A DNA stretch of 64,000 bases from an uncultured Flavobacteriales bacterium (GTDB lineage: Bacteria; Bacteroidota; Bacteroidia; Flavobacteriales_D; Parvicellaceae): the NCBI GenBank assembly GCA_943788115.1, contig CALSPA010000012.1:124001-188000 (forward strand). Direction: 5' to 3'. The position numbers and the translations under genes were made by a program. The notes beneath the pieces were generated by a model that saw only the letters and a program-made list of their open reading frames with translations, was not told the DNA's origin and did no database searches. This document shows, piece after piece, positions 36,139-46,194 of this stretch; position 1 is the stretch's first letter; the number at the start of each line of letters is the position of its first letter.

Positions 36139-37964
36139 AATGAATTTATTTAATACAATTATTGACCAAAGTCTATTATAAAGATAGGTTTCACCTTTTT
36201 CAAATCTTAATTTAAGTATTTTAATTTCGTCATAATTTAAAATTCCCTGCTCTATAATTAAATCTTTATTAAGATATTTTTCAATTAAATAATTTAAATC
36301 GCTTTTTAACCATTTTTCCAGTGGAATGGAAAATCCCCATTTTGGTCTATTCATTATTTTTTTTGGAATATAATCATAAGTTAATTCTTTTAGAAGATGC
36401 TTTTGTGAACCATTTTTGATTTTCAAATTTTCATTTAAATTAATAGCAAACTCTATTATATTATGATCTAGAAGTGGAACTCTTGCCTCTAAGGATGAAA
36501 ACATTGAGGCTCTATCTACTTTCACTAATAAATTATCAATCAAATAATTTTTTAAATCAAAGAAAGATTGTTTTTCTGATGGAGAAAAAGTTCTAGGACA
36601 AATAATTGGCTGGTTGATATGATTAATTAATCCGTCATTATCACCTTTTAAAAGCAATTTTTTTATTTCATTTTCTGAAAAATAATATTGTTCTTGTGAA
36701 AAAACATGGCTTTTCCAATTTTTAGATGGTGAATCAAAAACAAGCCCAGCTCTTTTAAATTTATTATTTGCTGAATTGGATAAAATTTTTGAAATCGGTT
36801 TTCTAAGTTTGTTATAAATTGGATGATTAATTCTTTTGGCCCAGTTGTATGAACCATAACCCATAAAAAGCTCATCTCCACCATCTCCAGACAAGCAGAC
36901 CGTAACGTGTTTTTTAGCCATTTTTGAAACAAGCATTGTAGGTAATGCAGATTGATCTGCAAAAGGTTCATCATAATGTTCAATGATGTTTTCTAACTGA
37001 CCTATGGCTTCTTTTTCTGTCAGAATAAATTCATTATGATTTGTTCCTAAATATTTGCAACTTTTTTTGCATGTTCACTCTCATTGTATTTTGCTTCTTT
37101 GAATCCAATAGAAAAAGTGTTGATGGGAGAGCCATTAACTTCTTGTGCAATAGCTGAAATAATTGAAGAATCTGTTCCGCCACTTAAAAAAGTACCTATA
37201 GGAACATCGCTTATTAACCTGCTTTTTATAGAATCGGTTAGTAATTCTTTTAACTTTTGTTTTGAAGTGTTTAAATCAATAGAAGTTGTTGACTTAATTT
37301 TATCTTTTGAATCCCAAAAAGTAATTTCTTTTAGCTCATTATTTTTAAATTCAATATATGAGCCAGGTCTAACTTTTAAAACCTTATCGTATATTGTATT
37401 ATTTGTTGGAATATAACCAAGGTGTAAGTAGGCATATACAGAATTATAGTTTATTTTATTATTTAATTTAAGCTGATTAATTGCTTTGAGTTCACTTGCG
37501 AAAATTAAATCTTCACCATTCGAATAATAAAAAAGAGGTTTTATCCCCATTCTATCTCTAAAAAGAAAAAGCTTATTTTCTTGAAGGTCATAAATAGCGA
37601 TGGCAAACATTCCATTTAATTTGTTTACAAAAGCTTTTCCCCACTTTGAAAAAGCTGCTAAAATCACTTCAGTGTCAGAATTAGTTTTCCAATTAATATT
37701 GCCTAACTTTTTTGCTAGTTCTTTATAATTATAAACCTCACCATTATAAACCATTATATAACGCCCACAATGAGATTTCATTGGTTGATTTGCAGCATTA
37801 GAAAGATCCAAAATACTTAGTCTTCGATGACCTAGACCAATTCCTTTGTCAAAATTAAAATAATGTCCTTTAGCATCTGGGCCTCGATGCTCAATAGCTG
37901 TTGTCATTTTAATTAAATTATCTTTTGAATATTTATTGGATATAAATCCAGCTATTCCGCACAT
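36124..37964 (-). pseudogene. asnB: Asparagine synthase (glutamine-hydrolysing)-like amidotransferase, one frameshift
   Basis: About 613 residues. The N-terminal frame begins MCGIAGFISNKY with the nucleophile Cys2, then EHRGPDAKGHYF, LGHRRLSILDLS, YNGEVYNYKEL and the synthetase P-loop FLSGGTDSSIISAIA. It stops after AKKVANI. The second frame resumes KYLGTNHNEFILTEKE and contains [28 protein letters not shown] and DNLLVKVDRASMFSSLEARVPLLDH. One T is missing in the TTT at 37054-37056. The enzyme uses Gln to amidate Asp, or in polysaccharide loci possibly a sugar uronic acid; the latter is inference from context. Convergent with the polymerase-like gene, overlapping by 15 nt. Confidence 0.92.
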
Positions 37965-37969
37965 ATGGA

Positions 37970-38116
37970 TTAAATTTTTTCTTTTAAAATATTGGCTAGA
38001 ATTTCTGTTTGGTATTCTCTACTAAATCTTTTTTTGAGTTTATAACCAATAAAAAAGGCCTGAAAAGGACTCCCACACATATTACATTTTTCGATTTTTT
38101 TAAATAAATATTTCAT
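37970..38116 (-). pseudogene. Glycosyltransferase remnant: 48-residue ORF joining middle and C-terminal pieces
   Basis: A 48-codon frame starts at an ATG inside the end of the next glycosyltransferase and stops just before asnB. Residues 15-31 (GSPFQAFFIGYKLKKRF) match GRPFQAFHMGYKLKKQF in the middle of the glycosyltransferase at 38100-39363. Residues 32-44 (SREYQTEILANIL) match that protein's last residues (SHYYQTKILSNIL). It looks like a second, paralogous copy that lost most of its N-terminus and about 200 internal residues. No function is expected. Confidence 0.7.
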
Positions 38117-39363
38117 TATTTATATTTAGTATATTAGAAAGTATTTTTGTTTGATAATAATGACTATAAATATCATTTTCAATTTCTTTATTATAGTTTA
38201 TTTTATTGTTTGTTTCTTTTGAAGAAATTAATGTTTTTATTATTTCTATACATTCTTTTTCATTGTTAGCATAGAAACCATACGGTATGTTAGCTAAAAA
38301 TTCTTCCATAGCCCCCCTGTCTGAAGGGCATAATAATATTGGTTTATTAATCGAGTAGTATTCAAATATTTTAACTGGTAACCATCCTTTATTTTTTTCA
38401 TAAGATGTTAATAATAATAAGTCAGTTTTCGCATAGTATTCATATAATTCTTCTTTTGATATTCGATCTATTAAATTAAATACATCTCTATTTTTCTTGG
38501 TTAATTTTTTTCAATCTATTATGTTCTTTTGGAATCATATTAGTTCCAACAAAATTAACTTTAATTCTTTCATTAAGACTAATCTCATTTATAGCATTAA
38601 TGAAAATTTCAATCTTTTGATATTCATAAAGTGTACCCGAATAAGTAATTGTAAATTCTTCACTTTTTTTATTGTCTAATTTTATAAATTTTTCGAATCC
38701 ATTCATAACTACATAGCCTTTTTTATTAATCAATTTTGAAATTGAGTCTACACATGAGTTAGCCACAGATATAAAACAAGAACAATTACTTGTCCATTTA
38801 ATTTCACTTCTTAATTCTAATTTAGATATAAATCTTTCTAAAATGTTTGTGTTGGATTTGTTTGCATGACTATTCCATTCATCACGATAGTCAGGTATCC
38901 ATGAAATATTAAATTGTTTTTTTAATTTATAACCCATATGAAATGCTTGAAATGGCCTTCCTGATATAATTAAAAATTTAATTTTATCACTTTTAATTAA
39001 TTCTTTTGAATAACTGTAAATATTAGAGTATGGCAAAGTATTTATGAAAAAGTTTGAAAAAATCAACTCAAATAATGTTAATGTTTTTTGAATTAATTTA
39101 AATGACGGATAATTTGATAAATAGTCTCTTAGGTTTTTTTTATAGGGTAAATAATGAACTTCATGGCTTATAAACTTTTTTACTTCATATTTATTTTCTT
39201 TAATATTATCTACAATGTCTGATTGATTTTTATTCCATTGTCTGGTAATTATTATTGGATAAAAACCAAATTTATTTAGGTTCTTAGCCCAAGAAATTGT
39301 TCTATAGCTTCCAACAAAGTTACATGGAGAAAAGAAGTAGGATATAATAAGTACTTTTTGCAT
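38100..39363 (-). pseudogene. Glycosyltransferase family 4-like, one frameshift
   Basis: About 421 residues. The N-terminal frame (MQKVLIISYFFSPCNFVGSYR) has RPFQAFHMGYKLKKQF, ISWIPDYRDEW, VVMNGFEKF and FTITYSGTLYEYQKI, the GT4 architecture of Bacteroidota exopolysaccharide transferases. It stops after RLKKINQEK. The next frame reads KNRDVFNLIDRISKEELYEYYAKTD, LLLTSYEKNKGWLPVKIFEYY (donor-site Glu region) and PILLCPSDRGAMEEFLANI to the end. The shift is near the T5 run 38491-38495. Its start lies only 9 nt from the divergent start at 39373. Confidence 0.85.
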
Positions 39364-39372
39364 ATTTGAATT

Positions 39373-40608
39373 ATGGTAAATTTAGGAAATAAAAAAAGAG
39401 TTGTGTATTTATTTACATCTTGTTTTCCATATAATTATGGCGAAACTTTTATTGAAAATGAAATAGAATATTTATGCAAAGAATTTACTAAAGTTTTCAT
39501 TATAACAGATGAATTGAAATCAAACCATATTCGAACAGTCGCTTCAAATGTTGAAGTATTTAAAATTAGATATAATTTAAAATTTTATGAAAAAATAATA
39601 TGTTTTGCTTCATTGTTTAGTCCAATTTTTTGGCAAGAATTGTTTCATGTGAAAAATAGATATGAATCGGGTATCAATTTTGGGATTATTAAAACTGCAT
39701 TGGCATCTTTTTATAATTCCAAAAGACTTGCAAAAACTTACTTAAAATCAAATTTCATTAATAATAACTCTTTATATTATTCATATTGGACGAATGATGT
39801 CAGTATAGCTTTAGCTTTATTGAAGAATAAAAATAAAAAGTTAAAATGTTTTTCAAGAATACATGGCTGGGATGTTTTTTTTGGTCCATCTAAGTATAAC
39901 TATTTACCTTATAGAAGTTTCATATCAAATAATTTAGATGCTATTTTTTCAATTTCTGATAAGGGAATAGACTACTGTGTTAATAGGTGGAAAATTGAGA
40001 ATCATGCTGTTTTAAAATTATCAAGATTGGGTGTAAATAAAGGTCTTTTTTTGGATGCAGATGCTTCTGTTTTTTTATTAGTAAGTTGTTCAACTGTTAT
40101 ACCATTAAAACGAGTTGATTTAATTATTTCTTCACTTGCTAAAATTAAATTTAAAATGAAGTGGGTTCATTTTGGTGATGGGGAAAAAATGGATCAAATA
40201 ACCAACTTAGCATTAAATAAGTTGCCTAGTAATATTGATTATCAATTTAAAGGAAGAGTTAAAAATATTGAAGTTCTTGATTTTTATAAACTTCAAAATC
40301 CAAGTTTATTTATTAATCTCAGTTCTTCTGAAGGTGTTCCAGTTTCAATAATGGAAGCAATGAGTTTCGGAATTCCAGTGATAGCTACTAATGTTGGTGG
40401 AAATTCTGAAATTGTAAATAATGAAAATGGTTATTTATTGGAGGAAAGACCGACATCGCAACAAGTTGCTAATAAAATTGAACAATTTTATAATTTATCT
40501 GTTGATAAATATAATAAGAATAAAAAGGCTGCATTTAAAACTTGGGATAATAAATTTAATGCCCATAAAAATTATACTCAATTTATTGCAGATATACTAT
40601 CGTTATAA
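39373..40608 (+). CDS. Glycosyltransferase family 4 protein
   Basis: 411 residues, intact. N-terminal domain: RVVYLFTSCFPYNYGETFIENE; middle: FSRIHGWDVFFGPSKYNYLPYR; C-terminal GT-B domain with LLVSCSTVIPLKRVDLIISSL, KWVHFGDGEKMDQI and the donor-binding E-x7-E region in LSSSEGVPVSIMEAMSFGIPVIATNVGGNSEIV. It transfers a sugar from a nucleotide donor in polysaccharide assembly. One of few plus-strand genes in the locus; its end overlaps the convergent transferase by 31 nt. Confidence 0.92.
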   Translation: MVNLGNKKRVVYLFTSCFPYNYGETFIENEIEYLCKEFTKVFIITDELKSNHIRTVASNVEVFKIRYNLKFYEKIICFASLFSPIFWQELFHVKNRYESGINFGIIKTALASFYNSKRLAKTYLKSNFINNNSLYYSYWTNDVSIALALLKNKNKKLKCFSRIHGWDVFFGPSKYNYLPYRSFISNNLDAIFSISDKGIDYCVNRWKIENHAVLKLSRLGVNKGLFLDADASVFLLVSCSTVIPLKRVDLIISSLAKIKFKMKWVHFGDGEKMDQITNLALNKLPSNIDYQFKGRVKNIEVLDFYKLQNPSLFINLSSSEGVPVSIMEAMSFGIPVIATNVGGNSEIVNNENGYLLEERPTSQQVANKIEQFYNLSVDKYNKNKKAAFKTWDNKFNAHKNYTQFIADILSL

Positions 40609-41690
40609 ATTTTTAAAAGCTTATGTACATAGCTTTTTATATTATAATATTCTGCTGTTTTTTGCCCATTTGTAGAAATTTCTTGATAAAGCTTTTTATT
40701 TTCAAAAAGTTTAATTATTACTTCAGCAAATATTTTAGGATCTTGTTCTTTGAAAATGTACCCATTTTCATTGTGATTAATAAAGTCTCGATTTCCCTTG
40801 CCATCTAATGAAACAACAGGTAAGCCTGCAGCCATAGCTTCAATTAAAACTAATCCAAATGGTTCATATGTAGCAGTGTGCAAATAAATATTTGAATTCC
40901 ATAAATATTCATTTACATTTTTAACTATACCAGCAAAATGAATTCTGTTTTGAATACCCAATTTTATTGAATATTCAATCAATTTATTTTTTTCTGGGCC
41001 ATCCCCTAAAAATGTTAATTCTACATTAAAGCCTTTTTGTAATATGTTTTTAACTATTTCTAGAGCTAAAATTTGATTTTTTTTATTTACTAAAGATCCA
41101 ACATTAATTAATTTGATTTTTTTAAGTTCACTTTTTATATTTGAATGAAAGCAATTATAATTTATAGCATTAGGAAGTAAATTTATGTTGTTAGACAGTT
41201 TTTTTGAAAGAACTTTTTTTGCATATTTCAATGTGTCTTTTGAGATAGTAATAAATTTATTACGATTCTTTTTCAAGAAAATAATTCTTTCATATCTATT
41301 TGTGAAATCAACTTTTTTTTTGGGTATTTTAATTGAGAGTTGATTCATGTTATCATGGAAATGAGAAAATCTAAGTACATTTTTAGTCTCTATTTTCTTT
41401 AGCAATAATTCAGATTCCCATAGATGAGTGTGTATAATATCTGGCTTAAATTCATCAATAAACCATTGTAATTCATTGATTTTTAATTTTGGCTTTGATG
41501 TTAAACTTGGACAATAATAACTTGAAATATTTTTGTGAAAAGGAAGGCTTGAATTATCATTTTCGTGAAATGTAATAAGTTTAATATGAGCTATTTCTTT
41601 TGTGTAAATATAATTGCAAATATCTAGTACTAGTCTTTCTGCTCCACCAGTATTTAGATTAGGTATGATGTGTATAATTCTTAAATTCAA
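40578..41690 (-). CDS. Glycosyltransferase family 4 protein
   Basis: 370 residues, intact. The start MNLRIIHIIPNLNTGGAERL is the classic GT4 N-terminus; the codon is TTG at 41690 and no ATG lies nearby. The C-terminal domain shows LINVGSLVNKKNQILALEIV, LTFLGDGPEKNKL, IHFAGIVKNVNEYLWNSNIYLH and the donor-site EPFGLVLIEAMAAGLPVVSLDGKGNRD. Probable role: retaining sugar transfer in the surface glycan. Its 3' end overlaps the convergent plus-strand transferase. Confidence 0.92.
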   Translation of the reverse strand: MNLRIIHIIPNLNTGGAERLVLDICNYIYTKEIAHIKLITFHENDNSSLPFHKNISSYYCPSLTSKPKLKINELQWFIDEFKPDIIHTHLWESELLLKKIETKNVLRFSHFHDNMNQLSIKIPKKKVDFTNRYERIIFLKKNRNKFITISKDTLKYAKKVLSKKLSNNINLLPNAINYNCFHSNIKSELKKIKLINVGSLVNKKNQILALEIVKNILQKGFNVELTFLGDGPEKNKLIEYSIKLGIQNRIHFAGIVKNVNEYLWNSNIYLHTATYEPFGLVLIEAMAAGLPVVSLDGKGNRDFINHNENGYIFKEQDPKIFAEVIIKLFENKKLYQEISTNGQKTAEYYNIKSYVHKLLKIYNDSISAIN

Positions 41691-41712
41691 TTTGCAAAGT
41701 TTGTTAATTACA

Positions 41713-42603
41713 TTAACGAATAATATATCCTTTTAAAACTTGTTTATTTAATCCTGTAATCAAAGAAAATATAATATAGATTTTATGTTTGGTTTTGTAA
41801 TTATTGAGGTTAGTAAATATAGATTTAATTAAGTAAAATATTGCTTTGATTTTTTTGTTTTTTGATATGTGATATGTTGAAATTTTAAAATGTGCATTTG
41901 AGATTAAACTGTTTTTAATTTTTTTTGATACAATTGTATTGTTAGCTATATATTTTATTGTTTTTAAATTTGCAATTCCATTGTCATTATTTATTGACCT
42001 GTTATTATGTTCAATTTCTATAAATGTTTTATTTGAGTGATAATATATGGGTGATTTAATAGCAATTCTAGACCATAGCTCTTTGTCTTCCCCTATGCTT
42101 ATTTCAGGATTAAATTTATTTTCAAGTAAGATGCTTTTGGAACAACATGCTCTAGGAGCTCCTAATGAATTAATCAAAACAAATTCTAGGTTGTTTTTAC
42201 CACTTGTGTCATAATTCTGATTACTGTTTTCATAATCTCCAAAGCTTACACCTGAAAAATATATTGCATCTTTAAATTTATTTTTTTTAATGAAATTGTA
42301 AAAAACTTTTAAATGTGTTTCATGATATAAATCATCACTGTCTAAAAAGCAGATCCAATCACCTTTTGCATTTTTTATTCCATTATTTCTAGCTACACTT
42401 CTTTCTTTATTTTCTTGAAATATATATTTAATACGGTTTTCCTTTTTTTGATAGTCTTCTATTAAAGATTTTGTATTGTCAGTAGAACCATCATCAACAA
42501 TAATTAGTTCCCAATTATTGTGAGATTGATTAATAACACTTTCAATTGCTTTGGGAAGAAATTTTTCTCTGTTATATGTTGGAATTATAATACTAAAGAG
42601 CAT
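41713..42603 (-). CDS. Glycosyltransferase family 2 protein
   Basis: 296 residues, intact. GT-A start LFSIIIPTYNREKFLPKAIESVINQ, then IIVDDGSTDNTKSLIEDY, the ARNNGIKNAKGDWICFLDSDD metal-binding DxD region and a later GEDKELWSRIA acceptor-side motif. The C-terminal ~70 residues are basic and helical, probably membrane-associated. It starts 2 nt after the epimerase gene end and is followed after 22 nt by the GT4 gene, so it belongs to the long minus-strand transcript. Confidence 0.92.
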   Translation of the reverse strand: MLFSIIIPTYNREKFLPKAIESVINQSHNNWELIIVDDGSTDNTKSLIEDYQKKENRIKYIFQENKERSVARNNGIKNAKGDWICFLDSDDLYHETHLKVFYNFIKKNKFKDAIYFSGVSFGDYENSNQNYDTSGKNNLEFVLINSLGAPRACCSKSILLENKFNPEISIGEDKELWSRIAIKSPIYYHSNKTFIEIEHNNRSINNDNGIANLKTIKYIANNTIVSKKIKNSLISNAHFKISTYHISKNKKIKAIFYLIKSIFTNLNNYKTKHKIYIIFSLITGLNKQVLKGYIIR

Positions 42604-42605
42604 GT

Positions 42606-43560
42606 TTATTTATTATACCAATCAGCAAATTTTTCTATTCCTTTTTTAAAGGTTGTCTTTGGTTCATAATTAATTAGTTTCTTAGCCTTAGAAATATCAG
42701 CATATGTAATATTAACATCTCCGGGTTGCATAGGTAAGAAATTAATATTTTTTTCTTTATTTAAAACAGTGTATATGGTATTCACCATTTCATTCAATGA
42801 AATAGGTGTGTTGTTTCCAAGATTTATTATCTCAAAGATTTCTTCATGATTGTTAATATAATTTAAGCCTTTAATTAGGCCATCAATTAGATCTTCAATG
42901 TATGTGTAATCTCTTTTTGTAGTTCCATCACCATATAAGTCTATAGATTCATTGTTTAAAATTTTCTTAAAGAATTTATGAATAGCTAAGTCAGGCCCTT
43001 TGTCTTGGTCCATAAACAGTGAAAAAACGAAAACAAATAGCATTTAATTTATAAAGATGATGATAAGTATGAATTTGAATTTCGTTAGATTTTTTTGTGA
43101 ACGCATAAGGAGAAATTGCTTTAGTTACATCATCATTTTCATTGAATGGAGTTTTCTTGTTATTTCCATATACAGATGAACTAGATGCAAATAAAATATT
43201 TTTACAATTTTTTTGAAGCATTAAATCTAAAATATTTTGAGTTCCATTAATATTAGTATTTATATAGTTTAATGGGTTTTCAATCGAGGGTCTAACTCCA
43301 GCCTTTGCAGCTATATGAATAACGGTGTCAAATTTTTCTTTAATTTCAAAGAGTTTTGATCTGTCAGTTATATCTATTTCATAAAATTGAAAAGATTTTG
43401 AATTTAGAAGTGATGAAAGATTGTTCTTTTTAATGCTTATATCATAAAAAGCGTCAAAATTGTCAACTCCTATTACAGAGTACCCTAATTTAATTAATGT
43501 TTCTGATAAGTGAGATCCAATAAATCCAGCAGCACCAGTAATTATTATTTTTCCTTTCAT
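42606..43560 (-). pseudogene. NAD-dependent epimerase (UDP-glucuronate 4-epimerase-like), one frameshift
   Basis: About 317 residues in two frames. The first has the Rossmann motif ITGAAGFIGSHLSETL, VIGVDNFDAFYDISIK, AAKAGVRPSIENP, ASSSSVYG and catalytic SPYAFTKKSNE, ending at FFTVYGPRQR. The second resumes PDLAIHKFFKKIL, then LYGDGTTKRDYTYIEDLIDGL and INLGNNTPISLNEMV. One extra base in CCC at 42996-42998 explains the break. The DNFDxFYD and AGVRPS motifs point to the UDP-GlcA to UDP-GalA epimerase branch, which would supply uronic acids, possible targets of amidation. Confidence 0.88.
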
Positions 43561-43565
43561 AAACT

Positions 43566-44360
43566 TTAGCTTAAGGCGCTTAACTTTTTGTTGTAATGTG
43601 CAAGTTTTTTTTCTGAATTATTTATCATATTCCAATCACTTAAGAATTTAATACGTGCAAATTTATATAATTTTATATCGTAAAAGTTTAATTCTGAAAT
43701 TAGTTGAAGAACATTGCTGTCGATTTCAGATTTAGAAATTTTATTCTTTGTAATATTTAAAGATTTGTAATATGGATTACTCCAATTTAACTTCTCTTTT
43801 AATATAATTAGTGATTTATTGAACTCTTCTACAATTCCAGTAAATATAAAGTTTGAATTAAGATTGTTTATAGCTTCGTTGAACATGTCTTCAGTACAAT
43901 TTTCTTTAAACTGTTTTTGGTTACACCCATAAAGATGTTTTGTCATTGCATTCATAGACCATGGTTCAATATTATTTAATAGATAGTCATAAAGAGAAAG
44001 CTTATTTCCATTAATAAGATCAAAAACATCGCTAGATTCATTTTCTTTATTATAATAGTAAGCTGAAATCACTCTTTCAATAGGATTCCTTAAAAAGGTT
44101 ATATATTTAAAATTATGATTTAACTCTTTATGCATTCCAAAGGGCATATGTCCAATTAATAGTTTTATTTCTTGTTTTTTTTGATGAGATAAATTTTGAA
44201 AAATTTCAGTTTCTTTTGTTCGGTTGATGGTGTAAATCTCATGGCTTTTTAAATATTTATATTGATTCAAAAAAACATGTCTGAGTGTTGTGCCACCAGC
44301 TTTTGGTATGTGTAAAAAAATAATATTTTCTAATTTTCTTTTGTTAAATAAATAGTTCAT
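43566..44360 (-). CDS. Sulfotransferase family 2-like protein
   Basis: 264 residues, intact. The PAPS 5'-phosphosulfate loop is FLHIPKAGGTTLRHVF near residue 16 and the 3'-phosphate-binding segment is TFLRNPIERVISAYYYN near residue 88. Other family pieces are LLIGHMPFGMH and FTGIVEEFNKSLIIL. It would transfer sulfate from PAPS to a hydroxyl, here probably on the glycan. No sulfate-activation genes are in the window. It sits between the epimerase (5 nt) and a GT2 gene (13 nt). Confidence 0.87.
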   Translation of the reverse strand: MNYLFNKRKLENIIFLHIPKAGGTTLRHVFLNQYKYLKSHEIYTINRTKETEIFQNLSHQKKQEIKLLIGHMPFGMHKELNHNFKYITFLRNPIERVISAYYYNKENESSDVFDLINGNKLSLYDYLLNNIEPWSMNAMTKHLYGCNQKQFKENCTEDMFNEAINNLNSNFIFTGIVEEFNKSLIILKEKLNWSNPYYKSLNITKNKISKSEIDSNVLQLISELNFYDIKLYKFARIKFLSDWNMINNSEKKLAHYNKKLSALS

Positions 44361-44373
44361 TATTAAATAATAG

Positions 44374-45382
44374 TTAGTAATTAAAAAATGGTGATAATAG
44401 AATTTTAATTCTTTTTGATTTTATTTGATTGTTCTTTGATAAAATACTATTTGAAAATATAAAGCATTTAATTAGTGCATTTATCTTTGATTTTTTACAA
44501 ATGTTATAAAAATATTCACTTAAAAAAATAGATAATGAATGATGATTAATAAAATTTGACTTTTCATTTGCCAATATTATACTAGAAAGATGGTTTTCTG
44601 TTTTTTTAATTTGTATTAGACTCATTCTGTGAGGGAATGTTGTTAAAAAAATCATGAATTGTTAAACTTTCTTCAGAATTTTTTAACCCAATTTCAAGTA
44701 ATAATTTTTGGTGAATTTTTTTTGTGTTTTCTAATTGTTTTTTTCTGTTCTCAACACTAATTTGTTTTTCATGGGTTCTGTATTTTAGTAGTATTTCTGG
44801 AAGTGTATTAAATTCAGTTATTTCAATCATTCTTGACCATAATTCATAATCTTGAGCGGTAGAAAATTGTTCATTGTATTCTAACTTATTATCCTTTAGA
44901 ACTTTTTTTCTTATTAATACTGTTGGGTGAGGAAATTGACAACTGAAAAGTGTTCTTATCTTTAATTCATCACTTTTAGATGCGTGTTTTCTGAAACCTG
45001 TTTTTGATCCAAATAATTCGGCATAAGTTCCTAAAACTCCACAGGATGAATGAGAATCCATAAATTGAATTTGTTTTTCTATTCTTTTTGGTAATGAAAT
45101 GTCATCATCATCCATTCTTGCTATATACTCTCCTTTAGCAATTTTTAGTGCTTTATTAAGAGATGCCGCAAGTCCAATGTTTTTTTTGTTTCTTATTACT
45201 ACAATTCTTGAATCATCAAATGATAGAATGGTACTCAGAGAATTATCACTTGAATAATCATCTACAATTATAAATTCGAAATTTTTATATGTTTGATTTA
45301 ATATAGATTCAATGGATTCTTTCAGATATGTTTCCCCATTATAAACAGACATAATAATTGATATTTTTGTAGATGTATTCAA
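44374..45382 (-). pseudogene. Glycosyltransferase family 2 protein, one frameshift near the C-terminus
   Basis: About 335 residues. The first frame holds the whole catalytic domain: ISIIMSVYNGETYLKESIESIL, FIIVDDYSSDNSLS, RNKKNIGLAASLNKALKIAKG, the ARMDDDDISLPKRIEKQI DxD region and SCQFPHPTVLIRK with QDYELWSRM. It stops after SQNESNTN. The remaining ~80 residues (KKTENHLSSIILANEKSNFIN onward) continue in another frame; the frames overlap at 44606-44655. Likely part of the minus-strand polysaccharide transcript. Donor and acceptor are unknown. Confidence 0.85.
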
Positions 45383-45402
45383 GAATTACAGTTAAAATGG
45401 TT

Positions 45403-46194
45403 TCATTTTTTTGTTACTAAGTAGATGTTTTCTTTAGGGTTTAGTGCAAAGTTTTTATAATTCTCATAAATATTTATGATTTCTGTTCTAAAGCCAATGG
45501 AATTTAATTTTTGAATATAATCTTGACCATATATTCTCACATGGTCATATTGCCCAAAGTGTTTTTCTCTTTCAGATTTAGAAGTTATTTTGTTGTCTTC
45601 AATTGTTTCGATAGTATTTGCTGAAATAGGAACTTGTAGAATTGCTTTGCCTCCAGGTTTTAGTACTCGAAATATTTCTTTCATTGCCTGTTTATCATCT
45701 ATTATATGTTCAAGGACATGATTACATATAACTAGATCAAAACTATTATCAATTATTGGTAGTTCAAGAAGATTCATGTTTTTCACATAATTTGGGTATT
45801 TATATCCTTCAAGAAATAAATCTCCACATACATATTCTTTAAACTTGAACTTAAGGAATAATTTAGTCAAATTATCTTCGGGTGCCATGTGAAGTAATTT
45901 TATGTTTTTTGCTTTAGACTCTATCTTAAAATCATTTTTTAAATACAAATAGATGAGCCTTTCTTTATCAGTAGAATGACATTTGTGACAACCTGCTTTT
46001 CTTTTGCCACACGCGCGATAACCTCTTTTTGGTATAAAATTGGAAAGTTTTCACCAATATCAAAACATATCCTTGGATTTAAATCCACATATTGGACAGT
46101 GATATTTATCCCCTTTTAATTTGTAAAGTTTCCAGCTTAATTTAAGCGAATCTTTTGTTTTAATGGGTATTAACTTTTTAATGAAATTATACAT
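45403..46194 (-). pseudogene. Class I SAM methyltransferase with N-terminal Cys-cluster, two frameshifts
   Basis: Three frames give about 263 residues. The start is ATG 46194 (MYNFIKKLIPIKTKDSL). The first frame carries YHCPICGFKSK; the last begins KRGYRACGKRKAGCHKCHSTDKERL, together a possible zinc-binding cluster, then NIKLLHMAPEDNLTKLFLKF and the methyltransferase core (LPIIDNSFDLVICNHVLEHI, EIFRVLKPGGKAILQVPIS, REKHFGQYDHVRIYGQDY). Shifts lie near A4 46062-46065 and T5 46026-46030. It may methylate a sugar or a glycan end. The start overlaps the end of the second asnB by 8 nt. Confidence 0.8.
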
